64,000 nt of DNA from CAVSVP01 sp963731125 (GCA_963731125.1 CAVSVP010000029.1:1-64000), one strand, 5' to 3'. Shown: positions 39,787 through 49,392, numbered from the stretch's first letter. The notes: a model not told the origin generated them from the sequence alone. Numbers and translations: made by a program.

Positions 39787-40759
39787 GCAGGACAAAATCT
39801 ATGTAGCCGGACACCGCGGACTGGCGGGTTCGGCCATTCTTCGCCGCCTGCAGGCGGAAGGGTATGCCAATCTCATTACCCGTACCCATAGCGAACTGAA
39901 TTTGACCGATCAGCAGGCGGTCAATGCCTTTTTTGCCCAAGAGCGCCCGGCCTATGTGTTCTTGGCGGCGGCCAAGGTAGGTGGTATTCATGCCAATAAC
40001 ACCTATCCGGCCGACTTTATCCGCGATAACCTGCAGATCCAGACCCAGGTCATCGACGCCGCCTATCGCCATGGGGTCAAGAAACTGCTGTTTTTAGGCT
40101 CTTCCTGCATCTATCCTAAACAGGCTCCTCAGCCCATGACCGAGGACTGTCTGCTCACCGGTCCCCTGGAGCCCACCAACGAGTGGTATGCGGTGGCCAA
40201 GATCGCCGGCATCAAGATGTGCCAGGCCTATCGCCGGCAGTACGGTTTTCGGGCCATCTCCTTGATGCCCACCAATCTTTATGGTCCCGGCGATAACTTC
40301 GACTTGGCCGAGGCCCACGTCCTGCCGGCCTTACTGCATCGATTGCATCGGGCCAAACAGCACGATCAAGAGGACGTGGTAGTCTGGGGAACCGGCACTC
40401 CCCGCCGGGAGTTTTTGCATGCAGACGACCTGGCCGATGCGGCGCTCTTTTTGATGCGCCATTACGATGAGGAGACTATCATCAATGTCGGCGTCGGTAA
40501 GGACATCGCTATCCGTGAGCTGGCCGAATTGATCCGTCAGGTGGTGGGATTTAGGGGCAGGCTCACCTTTGATCCCTCCAAGCCCGATGGCACCTTTCGT
40601 AAGCTGCTGGATGTGAGCAAATTGCGGGAGCTGGGCTGGGCGCCGCGGATTACTTTGCGAAAAGGCATTGCTGCTACCTATGACTGGTTCCTGGAACACC
40701 AGGACAACTTTCGCCGAGGGAGGTGCAATCCGTCGAGCATGCAGAACGGTACTGAATAG
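39779..40759 (+). CDS. fcl: GDP-L-fucose synthase
   Basis: This 326-residue SDR epimerase/reductase has IYVAGHRGLAGSAILRRL (nucleotide loop), then FLAAAKVGGIHANNTYPADF, LFLGSSCIYPKQAPQPM and the catalytic NEWYAVAKIAGIKMC. It converts the Gmd product to GDP-L-fucose. The last 15 or so residues (GRCNPSSMQNGTE) extend beyond the usual end and may reflect a small insertion near the stop. It forms an operon with gmd and the upstream glycosyltransferase. Confidence 0.95.
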   Translation: MNKQDKIYVAGHRGLAGSAILRRLQAEGYANLITRTHSELNLTDQQAVNAFFAQERPAYVFLAAAKVGGIHANNTYPADFIRDNLQIQTQVIDAAYRHGVKKLLFLGSSCIYPKQAPQPMTEDCLLTGPLEPTNEWYAVAKIAGIKMCQAYRRQYGFRAISLMPTNLYGPGDNFDLAEAHVLPALLHRLHRAKQHDQEDVVVWGTGTPRREFLHADDLADAALFLMRHYDEETIINVGVGKDIAIRELAELIRQVVGFRGRLTFDPSKPDGTFRKLLDVSKLRELGWAPRITLRKGIAATYDWFLEHQDNFRRGRCNPSSMQNGTE

Positions 40760-40850
40760 CTCGTGAACGTTTACAACTACAGCTCCCGGACGGCTGGAGA
40801 TTTTGCTACGCTGAAGTCCAGCCGACGTGCTATTCCAACCTATTCCACAC

Positions 40851-41624
40851 ATGCTCTATCTCGACAAAATACTTACCCAACTGGTCAGTCCCCTGGGCTT
40901 TTCGCTAAGCCTGGTATTACTGGCACTGTTGCTAATTCGATTGCACCGGCGGCGGTGGGGAGCGACCTGCTTAGGGGCGGCCGTATTCTGGCTTGGCCTA
41001 TGGTCGCTGCCGGTGGTGTCCGATGCTCTGCGGTTATCGCTGGAAGGACAATTCAAAAACCAGCCCTTAGCTGATCTGCCGGAGGCGGATGCCGTGGTGG
41101 TGTTGGGTGGCGGTATCACTCCGGTACCGCTGGATTGGCCGTATCCCGATTTGGCTGGCGGAGCTGACCGAGTTTGGCACGCGGCACGTATCTATCAAGC
41201 CGGCAAAGTACCGCGAGTGATCATCTCCGGCGGGCGGTTGCCTTGGTTGGGCGAGCGTACTGCCGAAGCCGAGGCAATGCGGCAATTCCTGATCGACTTG
41301 GGTGTGCCGGAAGATGCCCTGCTGCTGGAAGACCAGAGCCGCAATACTCATGAAAATGCGATTTATACCGCACAACTTCTGCAGGAGCGCGGTCTTGACC
41401 GAGTGCTGCTGGTGACCTCGGCACTGCATATGCCAAGGGCATTGGCTACATTCCGCGCTGCCGGAGTCAATGCTGTTCCTGCCCCCACCGATTTCGAGGT
41501 AATTCCCGAGCCCGCTCATCTCCTGCGTTGGCTGCCGGATGCTGAGGCTCTGTCCGCTAGCACCCGGGCATTGAAGGAGTATCTGGGGTTGTGGGTGTAT
41601 CGGTGGCGGGGATGGGCGGATTAG
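40851..41624 (+). CDS. YdcF/DUF218 family membrane protein
   Basis: This 257-residue protein has two N-terminal hydrophobic helices (FSLSLVLLALLLIRLH and CLGAAVFWLGLWSLPVVSDAL), then the DUF218 domain: EADAVVVLGGGI, RVIISGGRLPW, EDQSRNTHENAIYTAQLL and VLLVTSALHMPRALATF. ElyC/SanA-type relatives act in envelope carbohydrate metabolism. ATG 40851 is the start; no strong ribosome site is visible. A reversed heptamer array begins immediately after its stop. Confidence 0.88.
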   Translation: MLYLDKILTQLVSPLGFSLSLVLLALLLIRLHRRRWGATCLGAAVFWLGLWSLPVVSDALRLSLEGQFKNQPLADLPEADAVVVLGGGITPVPLDWPYPDLAGGADRVWHAARIYQAGKVPRVIISGGRLPWLGERTAEAEAMRQFLIDLGVPEDALLLEDQSRNTHENAIYTAQLLQERGLDRVLLVTSALHMPRALATFRAAGVNAVPAPTDFEVIPEPAHLLRWLPDAEALSASTRALKEYLGLWVYRWRGWAD

Positions 41625-41714
41625 GAGGTTCGAGGTTCGAGGTTCGAGGTTCGAGGTTCGAGGTTCGAGGAGCGAGGAACGAGGAGCGAGGAGCGAGGAG
41701 CGAGGAGCGAGAGG
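41625..41714. repeat. heptamer array 9 (inverted: GAGGTTC type)
   Basis: About 12 units in the opposite orientation to the island arrays: six GAGGTTC-type units then GAGGAGC and GAGGAAC variants. It starts at the YdcF-like stop codon, 25 kb from the island, showing the arrays are not confined to it. Positions 41715-41961 contain no gene. Confidence 0.9.
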
Positions 41715-41961
41715 TAATGACGACGGTAATCTTTACAAAATTCTGTATCGGTTTTTGCAATTTTTACCGATTCGCCTTCAGTGTTATTTACCGATAAATG
41801 CTATCTATTTGACTAATTTAATAATTAAAAATCGGCATTGAACTTGAGTGCGTGATAAAGATTAACCCAGGATCACTGGCTGCGATTTCTACAGCTTATA
41901 GTGAAATGTGGTTAATAATCCTACGATATTTAAGTCACAGCTCAAGTTTAAGGGGTAAATC

Positions 41962-44082
41962 ATGGCGGACGGTAAACAGCCCGACATGCTTGAACCAGCG
42001 CGCTATGCGGATCAACAAATCAAGCGTGGCAAAGGCGGCGAAACTCACCAAACGGCCGGCGATGAAACGCAGTCCATGACCACGAATCAGGGCACTCCGA
42101 TAACCGATGATCAGAATTCCCTCAAAGCGGGCTTTCGCGGCCCGACGTTATTAGAAGATTTTGTTCTCCGTGAGAAAATCTTCCATTTTGATCACGAGCG
42201 GATTCCGGAACGCGTTGTGCATGCGCGCGGTATGGGCGCGCATGGTTATTTCGAGACCTACGAATCCCTTTCCGATATTACTTGCGCCGACATTTTCCAA
42301 CGGGCCGGTGAAAAAACGCCCGCTTTCGTACGCTTTTCCACGGTGGCTGGTAATAAGGGTTCTGCGGATCTTGCCCGTGATGTGCGGGGTTTTGCGGTAA
42401 AGCTTTACACCAAAGAAGGCAACTGGGATATCGTCGGTAACAATATTCCGGTTTTTTTTATTCAAGACGCAATCAAGTTTCCCGATCTTATCCATGCGGC
42501 AAAACAGGAACCCGATCGCGGTTTTCCTCAGGCGCAGACAGCCCATGACAACTTCTGGGATTTTATTTCGTTGAGCCCGGAAAGCATGCACATGGTCATG
42601 TGGATCATGTCGGATCGCACCATTCCGCGCTCCTTTCGGATGATGGAAGGCTTCGGCGTGCATACGTTTCGGATGGTCAACGCCGAAGGTAAATCCACCT
42701 TCGTCAAATTCCATTGGAAACCAAAACGCGGCATGCAATCGGTGGTATGGAACGAGGCGCTTAAGATCAACGGGGCAGATCCCGATTTTCACCGCCGCGA
42801 TTTATGGGATGCCATTGGCAGCGGCGACTATCCGGAGTGGGAACTCGGTCTACAGCTTTTTGACGAGGAGCAGGCTAAACAATTTCCCTTTGATGTACTG
42901 GATGCCACGAAGATTATTCCCGAAGAAGACGTTCCGGTGCGAGCGGTTGGACGGCTTGTGTTGGATCGTCGCGTCGATAATTTCTTTGCGGAAACCGAAC
43001 AGGTGGCTTTCTGTACGCAGAATATTGTGCGAGGCATCGATTTTACCGACGATCCCCTGCTGCAGGGCCGGAATTTTTCCTACCTCGACACTCAGCTAAA
43101 GCGGCTCGGCTCGCCGAATTTTCACGAGATACCGGTTAACCGGCCGAAATGCCCGTTTCATAATCTGCAACAGGACGGCCATATGGCAATGTCCAACCCG
43201 AAAGGCCGGGCCAATTACGAGCCGAACTCCTGGAGCGAAGGCAGCGGTCCGCGGGAAAACCCGCAGCACGGCTTTCGCAGCTATCCGAGCCAGATGGAAG
43301 GACCCAAGCTGCGCATACGCTCGGAAACCTTTGCAGACCATTATTCCCAGGCAAGGCAGTTCTATATCAGCCAGACTGAGGTTGAGCAGGGCCATATCGC
43401 GGCGGCGCTTACCTTTGAGCTGAGTAAGGTTGAGACGCCGGCGATTCGGGAGCGTATGGTGTCACATCTGCTGAATATCGACGAAGGGCTTGCTAATAAA
43501 GTCGCTACAGGCTTGCGGTTAAAGAACATGCCGGAGAAAGCTGAGGCAGCCGTCACGCCGCGCACCGACCTTGCCCCGTCGCCGGCACTTAGCATTCTGA
43601 AGAATCAGATGCACACGTTAAAAGGGCGCAAAGTCGGGTGCCTTGTGACCGACGGCAGCGATGGTGATCTAATCCACGCCTTACGCAGCGCCCTTGCAGA
43701 AGAAGGGGGAAGGCTGGAAATCGTGGCTCCGATGGTGGGCGGCATTGAGACCGCGGCGGGAGAGTGGATTGCAGGAGATCATAAGCTCGACGGCGGTCCC
43801 TCGATTCTTTTCGACGCTGTTGTGATCGCCGTTTCCAGAGAAGGGGCGGAGAAACTTGCCAAAGAGGCGACGGCGCGCGATTTTATCGCCGATGCTTATG
43901 CACACCTTAAGTATATCGGCGCCGTAGAGGAGGCCGAGGAGCTTCTTACCCAGGCCGGTGTTCCGGAAGAGCGTGACGAAGGCGTCATTCGCTTGTCAGG
44001 TAAGGGCGCTGTGTCCGAGTTTTTAGCGGCGGCAAGAAACCTGCGCCTTTGGGAGCGAGAATCGCGGGTTAAGCAATTTTAA
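41962..44082 (+). CDS. katE: large-subunit catalase HPII type
   Basis: This 706-residue monofunctional haem catalase has the catalytic His in ERVVHARGMGAHGYF (His87), the Asn in DIVGNNIPVFFIQDAIKFPD and the haem-ligating Tyr in RNFSYLDTQLKRLG. The C-terminal 150 residues form the DJ-1/PfpI-like domain (KVGCLVTDGSDGDLIHALRS) that separates large-subunit catalases from the 500-residue type. It breaks down hydrogen peroxide in the cytoplasm. AAGGGGT lies just before the ATG. An AT-rich leader separates it from the heptamer array. Being single and flanked by unrelated genes it is probably a stationary-phase or oxidative-stress enzyme. Confidence 0.96.
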   Translation: MADGKQPDMLEPARYADQQIKRGKGGETHQTAGDETQSMTTNQGTPITDDQNSLKAGFRGPTLLEDFVLREKIFHFDHERIPERVVHARGMGAHGYFETYESLSDITCADIFQRAGEKTPAFVRFSTVAGNKGSADLARDVRGFAVKLYTKEGNWDIVGNNIPVFFIQDAIKFPDLIHAAKQEPDRGFPQAQTAHDNFWDFISLSPESMHMVMWIMSDRTIPRSFRMMEGFGVHTFRMVNAEGKSTFVKFHWKPKRGMQSVVWNEALKINGADPDFHRRDLWDAIGSGDYPEWELGLQLFDEEQAKQFPFDVLDATKIIPEEDVPVRAVGRLVLDRRVDNFFAETEQVAFCTQNIVRGIDFTDDPLLQGRNFSYLDTQLKRLGSPNFHEIPVNRPKCPFHNLQQDGHMAMSNPKGRANYEPNSWSEGSGPRENPQHGFRSYPSQMEGPKLRIRSETFADHYSQARQFYISQTEVEQGHIAAALTFELSKVETPAIRERMVSHLLNIDEGLANKVATGLRLKNMPEKAEAAVTPRTDLAPSPALSILKNQMHTLKGRKVGCLVTDGSDGDLIHALRSALAEEGGRLEIVAPMVGGIETAAGEWIAGDHKLDGGPSILFDAVVIAVSREGAEKLAKEATARDFIADAYAHLKYIGAVEEAEELLTQAGVPEERDEGVIRLSGKGAVSEFLAAARNLRLWERESRVKQF

Positions 44083-44095
44083 CTTAACGTGGAGC

Positions 44096-44121
44096 GTGAG
44101 GCGTGAGGCCTCACGCCTCAC
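44096..44121. terminator. 26-bp perfect palindrome after katE
   Basis: GTGAGGCGTGAGG followed by its exact complement CCTCACGCCTCAC, 14 bases after the katE stop, then TTGTATTT. It could act as a transcription terminator, though the U-tract is poor and there is no loop spacing. It consists of GTGAGGC heptamers facing each other, akin to the CCTCAC run at 16041. Confidence 0.5.
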
Positions 44122-44235
44122 TTGTATTTACCGCCCAATACGGTTTACTTGCTGTCATCGGCACTTCATAATAATAACGTAAGTTCATAAGGACGGAATC
44201 TATTACTGTTAAGGACTTTTGACAGGGAACAGGGA

Positions 44236-45309
44236 ATGATGGTAGTCAAATTGTTGACCTACACGGCAGTTGCTTTTTTTATCACGTTGATTTTCATTTT
44301 GGTGCTCAAGCAGCCGGCGCAGCGGTGGGAATGGGTGGATAAGCCGGGACAGCGGAAACACCACATGGGAGTGGTTCCCTTGATTGGGGGAGTCGCCATG
44401 CTATTTGGCTTTATCGTAACGGCGATGTTGGCGTTGGATGAGGCTGTCCAACCCTACCAGAGTCTGTTTGCGGCTATGATCTTGCTGTTCATCGTCGGAA
44501 TACTGGATGATTTTCATGATCTGACGGCGCGCTGTCGGTTTTTAGTCCAGGCCAGTGCTGCGCTCATCATGACTTTAAGCGGCGATGTTTATCTTAGCAA
44601 CTTGGGAAATCTCCTGGGACTGGGTGATATCTCATTGCACCTCTGGTCAATACCGTTTACGGTGTTTTGCGTCATCGGCGGTATCAATGCCTTTAATATG
44701 ATCGATGGCATCGATGGCTTGGCTGGTGGAGTCGCATTCATTGCGACGTTGTGGTTGGCACTGTTCGCTTTTTTAGCAGGCCATCACGAGTTGGATATGA
44801 TAGTGTTACTGTTGTTGGCTGCCGCGATCTGCGCCTTCTTGTGTTTTAATTTGCGCCATCCTTGGTGCCGGCGGGCTTCGGTTTTTATGGGAGATTCCGG
44901 CAGCATGATGCTGGGCTTGGTGCTGGCCTGGTTCCTGGCGGATCTGGCACAGGGGGAACAGCGTGCCTTTGCCCCCGTGGTCGCTATCTGGATTCTCGGG
45001 TTACCGCTGATGGATACGCTAAGCGTGATGACCCGCCGTATCGCGAGAGGGCAAAATCCTTTCCGGGCCGATCGCCAGCATTTGCATCATATTTTATTAC
45101 AGGCCGGCTACTCGGACGCGCAAGCCACGGCCGTGTTACTGATGGCATCCGCTGCGTTGGGTGGCATCGGATTTGCCGGTTGGTGTTATCAGGTTCCCGA
45201 TTATGTGTTGTTTTATGTGTTCCTAGGACTCTTTATGCTGTATTGTTTCGTCTTGAATCATTTCGGTGCGGCACAGCAAGAAGCACATTCCCGCAGTTAC
45301 GGCTACTGA
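44236..45309 (+). CDS. wecA: undecaprenyl-phosphate N-acetylglucosaminyl 1-phosphate transferase (WecA-like)
   Basis: This 357-residue protein has about 11 membrane helices. It carries the MraY/WecA motifs GILDDFHDLTARCRFLVQA (the DD pair) and INAFNMIDGIDGLAGG, plus RADRQHLHHILLQAG (the HxHH-type loop) and FMGDSGSMMLG. Such enzymes attach the first sugar phosphate to undecaprenyl phosphate, starting O-antigen or EPS repeat synthesis. No initiating transferase is seen in the EPS locus, so this gene could serve it. The ATG follows AGGGAACAGGGA. Confidence 0.88.
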   Translation: MMVVKLLTYTAVAFFITLIFILVLKQPAQRWEWVDKPGQRKHHMGVVPLIGGVAMLFGFIVTAMLALDEAVQPYQSLFAAMILLFIVGILDDFHDLTARCRFLVQASAALIMTLSGDVYLSNLGNLLGLGDISLHLWSIPFTVFCVIGGINAFNMIDGIDGLAGGVAFIATLWLALFAFLAGHHELDMIVLLLLAAAICAFLCFNLRHPWCRRASVFMGDSGSMMLGLVLAWFLADLAQGEQRAFAPVVAIWILGLPLMDTLSVMTRRIARGQNPFRADRQHLHHILLQAGYSDAQATAVLLMASAALGGIGFAGWCYQVPDYVLFYVFLGLFMLYCFVLNHFGAAQQEAHSRSYGY

Positions 45310-45444
45310 GCCCGGCACTTAGCTTGTGGGTTTTCCCTTACTGCGGACCTCCTAGCCGGCAGGCTGAGGACAAGCAGAAGGGATAACCCGTGAGCATCTG
45401 CTGTAAAAACACCAAGCCAAAGCGGAGGATGCCCTGTCTGCCTG

Positions 45445-48400
45445 TCAGGCAGCGATAATCGTTAGCAGAGTTTCTACTTCCCGTATCCGTGCCTCGGTAT
45501 CCTGCAGATCTTTGCTGATCCGCAGTTTATCTTGACCGTCGAGCTTGTAATGCATGGGTTGAGTCTGCATCAGTTCCAGCAGCCGGGGAAGATTCACCTG
45601 GGGCTGAGATCCGAATAGAATGCGTCCACCCTTAAGACCAGCCTCGATTTTACGGATGCCAATCGGCAAGGCGATGAGCTTTAGCTCAGTGATGCGAAAT
45701 AAAGTTTTGACCGGGTTCGGTAGCAGCCCGAAACGATCGATCATCTCGACTTGAAGTTCCCGCAGTTCCTCGGAGCTTGTGGCGCTGGCGATGCGCTTGT
45801 ACATAATCAGGCGGGTATGCACATCGGGAAGATAATCGTCAGGGATCAGGGCGGGACACTGCAGGTCAATCTCCGGGCCGTGCTCCAGGGGTCGATCCAG
45901 GGCTGGAGACTGGCCGGACTTAAGTGCCTTGACCGCCCGCTCGAGCAGTTCCATATAAAGGGTAAAACCAATTTCGTGGATCTGACCGCTCTGTTCCTCT
46001 CCCAGAAGTTCGCCGGAGCCGCGAATTTCCAGATCATGATTGGCCAACATAAAACCGGCCCCTAGGTCTTCCAGAGATTCAATAGCCTCGATACGTTTCA
46101 CAGCGTCCAGTGTCATAACCTGGCGCGGAGGCACGATAAGATAAGCGTAGGCCCGGTGATGGGAACGTCCGACCCGCCCCCGCAGTTGATGCAGTTGGGC
46201 TAAGCCCAGTCTGTCAGCGCGGTTGATAATAATCGTGTTAGCGGTAGGAATATCGATACCACTCTCGATAATGGTGGTACAGACCAGAATGTTGCTGCGC
46301 TGGTGGTAGAAATCCAGCATCACCTGCTCGAGTTCCCGCTCGCGCATTTGTCCGTGGGCCACCGCCACCCGCGCCTGAGGAAGGGTCTCCCGCACTTCCC
46401 GAGCTTGGCGCTGAATGGTTTCCACATCGTTGTGGAGAAAGTACACTTGTCCGCCGCGCTTCAGTTCCCGTTGGCAGGCTTCCTGGATCAGGGTTTTATT
46501 CCATTGTCCCACAAACGTTTTCACTGCGAGGCGCTGGGCCGGCGGTGTGGCGATAATAGATAGATCCCGGAGTCCGGCCACGGCCATATTCAGGGTGCGG
46601 GGAATGGGCGTGGCGGTCAGCGTTAAAATGTCCACCTCGGTACGCAGCGCCTTTAAACGTTCTTTCTGGCGCACGCCAAAACGGTGCTCTTCGTCGATGA
46701 TTACCAGTCCCAACCGCTGGAAAGCCACGTTATTCTGGATGAGTTTATGGGTGCCGATGACGATATCTACCGTGCCGTCGCGCAAACCCTGCAGCACCGC
46801 ATCTTGCTGTTTTTTAGAGCGGAATCGGGATAGCACTTCTATCCGCACCGGCCAGTCGGCAAAGCGATCTTGAAAATTCTGATAATGCTGCTGACCCAGC
46901 AAGGTCGTAGGAACCAAGACGGCTGCCTGACGGCCGTCCTGCACCGCCAAAAAAGCGGCGCGCATGGCCACTTCGGTTTTACCAAAACCGACATCGCCGC
47001 AGATGACTCGGTCCATGGGTTTAGCGGAGCGCATATCCGCTATGACCGCATCGATGGCGGCCTGCTGATCCGGCGTTTCTTCGAAGGGAAAAGCGGCTGC
47101 GAAAGCGGCGTAATCCATATCACTGGCGGCAAAGGAATGGCCTGGCCGGGCCTCCCGACGAGCATAAATATCCAATAACTCCGCTGCCACATCGGTGATT
47201 TTTTCAGCCGCCTTGCGCTTGGCCCGGGCCCATTGATCACTGCCGAGTTTATGCAGCGGTGCGGCCTCGGGCGAGGAACCAGTGTAGCGGCTGAGCAGAT
47301 CCAGGGAAGCCACCGGTACATATAGCTTACCGCCCTCGGCATAATTCAGCACGACAAATTCTGTCTCCAGATCGGCCGTCGTCAGACGCTCCAGGCCGGC
47401 GTAGCGGCCTACGCCATGATCTTCGTGAACCACTGGAGCACCGATGGCAAGATCCGTCAGATTGCGGATAATTGTATCGGCATCCCGAGTTGGACCACGG
47501 CGCCGGATTTGGCGGATTCGTTCACCGTAAAGCTGGCTTTCGGCAATAATGGCCAGCGCCGGTGTCTCCAGTACCAAACCTTTTTCCAGGGGAGCGACAG
47601 TGATTGCCAAGCGTTCTTTGCAGCTTAGAAAGTCTCGCCAGGTCTCGCAGGGCTGCGGTCGCAAACGGTGTTGCTTTAACGTCTCCAGCAATGCCTCGCG
47701 ACGTCCTGCGGATTCCGCCGTAAACAACACACGTCCCGAAAATCGCTCTAGAAAAGTGCGCAAGGCAGCGGCAGGATCCTCGGCGCGGGGCTGAAAATGC
47801 AGTATGGGAGGTTCAGTGGTGGCGAAATGAATACTCTTATTGACGTTTTCCTGGTAATAGAGCTCGATGCGCCGATACACTGACCACCTTTGTTTAACCT
47901 GATCGGTGTTAAGAAACAATTGATCGGGCGGTAGCAGGGGTCGCTCCTTATCGTAGCGGCGTTGTTCATAGCGCTCCTGCAGCTGCTGCTGAAAAGCCAG
48001 CACGGCAGCCTCCACGCCCTCTAGGCGGATAGCCAGGGTGTCCCCGGGCAGATAGTCGAATAGCGTTTCAGGCGTCTCGAAAAATAGCGGCAAATAATAT
48101 TCAATTCCCCCCGGCGCGGCTCCGTTGCTTACCTCACGGTAGATCGGGCTGCGCTGGGGATCACCCGGAAAGTGGCTGCGAAAGGCCTGGCGAAAATGGG
48201 TAATGGATTCTTTGGTTAAGGGAAATTCGCGCGCCGGCAGCAGTTCAATGGCGGTCTTCTTGGCGATGGAGCGCTGGCTGTCAGGGTCGAATGTCCGAAT
48301 ACTTTCTACTTCGTCATCAAACAGGTCGATTCGGTAAGGCAGCTCGCTGCCCATCGGAAACAGATCGATAAGAGAGCCCCGGATAGCAAACTCGCCATGT

Positions 48401-48936
48401 TCCATCACTTGAGAGACGCAGGTATAGCCGGCCCTTTCCAGACGGCGCCGGAAAACGTCCTGAGCTAAGCGTTCGCCGGTGCTTAGCAGCAGCACATGAC
48501 TGTCCAGATAGCTACGGGGCGCCAGGCGTTGCAGCAGAGTGGCAACCGGCACGATCAGTATCCCCTGATGCTGAGAGGGGAGCCGGTAGAGAGTGGCCAA
48601 GCGTTGTGAGACGATATCCTGATGGGGCGAAAAAATATCGTAAGGCAGGGTCTCCCAGTCGGGAAAGACCAGCGTGGGGCAAGGTTGGCCGGCGCTCTGG
48701 GTAAAAAAGTTAAGCTCCATTTCCAGATGCAAGGCAGTCTGGCTATCGGGGGCAATAATCAGAACCAGGCCCTGATGCTGAACTGCGGTAGCAGCGAGGG
48801 CCAGTGCGCAACTACTGCCATATAGCTGACACCAGCGTAGTGTAGCAGTGGTATCAGAAGGTAAAACAGGTTGCAGTGGGCTATTGGTGGAGGCTAAAAC
48901 ATCAGCTGCAATCATAGAAGAAAAGTCTGGGTTCAC
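45445..48936 (-). CDS. mfd: transcription-repair coupling factor
   Basis: This 1163-residue protein has all Mfd parts: the UvrB-like N-terminal domains (LVFPDWETLPYDIFSPHQDIVS, GEFAIRGSLIDLFPMG), the RNA polymerase interaction domain (APVVHEDHGVGRYAGL), SF2 translocase motifs RVICGDVGFGKTEVAMRAAF (Walker A), VIIDEEHRFGVRQKERLK and TLTATPIPRTL, then QLRGRVGRSHHRAYAYL and the C-terminal TRCF domain. It displaces stalled RNA polymerase and recruits UvrA. Length and order are normal. It is convergent with the WecA-like gene. The upstream region to 49107 holds no other gene. Confidence 0.98.
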   Translation of the reverse strand: MNPDFSSMIAADVLASTNSPLQPVLPSDTTATLRWCQLYGSSCALALAATAVQHQGLVLIIAPDSQTALHLEMELNFFTQSAGQPCPTLVFPDWETLPYDIFSPHQDIVSQRLATLYRLPSQHQGILIVPVATLLQRLAPRSYLDSHVLLLSTGERLAQDVFRRRLERAGYTCVSQVMEHGEFAIRGSLIDLFPMGSELPYRIDLFDDEVESIRTFDPDSQRSIAKKTAIELLPAREFPLTKESITHFRQAFRSHFPGDPQRSPIYREVSNGAAPGGIEYYLPLFFETPETLFDYLPGDTLAIRLEGVEAAVLAFQQQLQERYEQRRYDKERPLLPPDQLFLNTDQVKQRWSVYRRIELYYQENVNKSIHFATTEPPILHFQPRAEDPAAALRTFLERFSGRVLFTAESAGRREALLETLKQHRLRPQPCETWRDFLSCKERLAITVAPLEKGLVLETPALAIIAESQLYGERIRQIRRRGPTRDADTIIRNLTDLAIGAPVVHEDHGVGRYAGLERLTTADLETEFVVLNYAEGGKLYVPVASLDLLSRYTGSSPEAAPLHKLGSDQWARAKRKAAEKITDVAAELLDIYARREARPGHSFAASDMDYAAFAAAFPFEETPDQQAAIDAVIADMRSAKPMDRVICGDVGFGKTEVAMRAAFLAVQDGRQAAVLVPTTLLGQQHYQNFQDRFADWPVRIEVLSRFRSKKQQDAVLQGLRDGTVDIVIGTHKLIQNNVAFQRLGLVIIDEEHRFGVRQKERLKALRTEVDILTLTATPIPRTLNMAVAGLRDLSIIATPPAQRLAVKTFVGQWNKTLIQEACQRELKRGGQVYFLHNDVETIQRQAREVRETLPQARVAVAHGQMRERELEQVMLDFYHQRSNILVCTTIIESGIDIPTANTIIINRADRLGLAQLHQLRGRVGRSHHRAYAYLIVPPRQVMTLDAVKRIEAIESLEDLGAGFMLANHDLEIRGSGELLGEEQSGQIHEIGFTLYMELLERAVKALKSGQSPALDRPLEHGPEIDLQCPALIPDDYLPDVHTRLIMYKRIASATSSEELRELQVEMIDRFGLLPNPVKTLFRITELKLIALPIGIRKIEAGLKGGRILFGSQPQVNLPRLLELMQTQPMHYKLDGQDKLRISKDLQDTEARIREVETLLTIIAA

Positions 48937-49107
48937 GATAGGCTTACGTTATTCACTGTTGTGACTCATTACCGCTTTCCGGGGATGCGAAGACCGATCT
49001 GGTAGCGGGTGGGCGTGGGTTCCACAAACGCTTCGAAAGGTGCTGTACTACACTTTACGTTGCTATGCATAAAAGGCGTTTTGCAGCGATAGAGGAGAAA
49101 GTAGTAC

Positions 49108-49392
49108 ATGATTAGTCCCAGCGAAGCCGAACGGCTGGTTTACGACTGGTGCACTTACCAATCCCGGGGCACCATTTCAGCGCGTGCGTTGGCGGCCGTT
49201 TATGCCAGTACCTATATGGATCATACGCCACTGTTGCGGTTCACCGATTTGCGCACTTTAGATGACGTTCGCTTTGAATGGGCCATTGCGTTGTTGCGCG
49301 GTTATGTCGAGGGCAAGTTGAAGGTGCCTTGGCCACGGGCAGTGGCGTTGGTGGCCTTATACGATCTTATTCCCGCAGAAACCGATCCATAA
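49108..49392 (+). CDS. conserved-looking small protein of unknown function
   Basis: I do not recognise this 94-residue protein. It has a compact helical composition (SEAERLVYDWCTYQSRGTIS, LRTLDDVRFEWAIALLRGYV) with no signal peptide or membrane helix. The frame is intact with core-like codon usage, and GAGGAGAAAG precedes the ATG, so it is probably real. It sits between mfd and the YihY-family gene, each separated by short AT-rich gaps. Confidence 0.7.
   Translation: MISPSEAERLVYDWCTYQSRGTISARALAAVYASTYMDHTPLLRFTDLRTLDDVRFEWAIALLRGYVEGKLKVPWPRAVALVALYDLIPAETDP

Noticed and set aside
39100..39795. 231-residue minus-strand ORF across gmd
   Set aside because: Shadow of the conserved gmd coding sequence with no independent support.
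41625..41714. GGTTCGA motifs in the inverted array as tRNA T-loops
   Set aside because: The motif recurs every 7 bp with no cloverleaf around it.
42151..42792. 213-residue minus-strand ORF inside katE
   Set aside because: It is antisense to an unmistakable catalase domain and resembles no family. It is a GC-driven shadow frame.
45436..45455. CTGCCTGTCAGGCAG palindrome at the end of mfd as a terminator
   Set aside because: It overlaps the mfd stop codon, has almost no loop and no U-tract.
47930..47943. GGCGGTAGCAG inside mfd
   Set aside because: Partial ops resemblance on the strand opposite to transcription of a core gene, so chance match.
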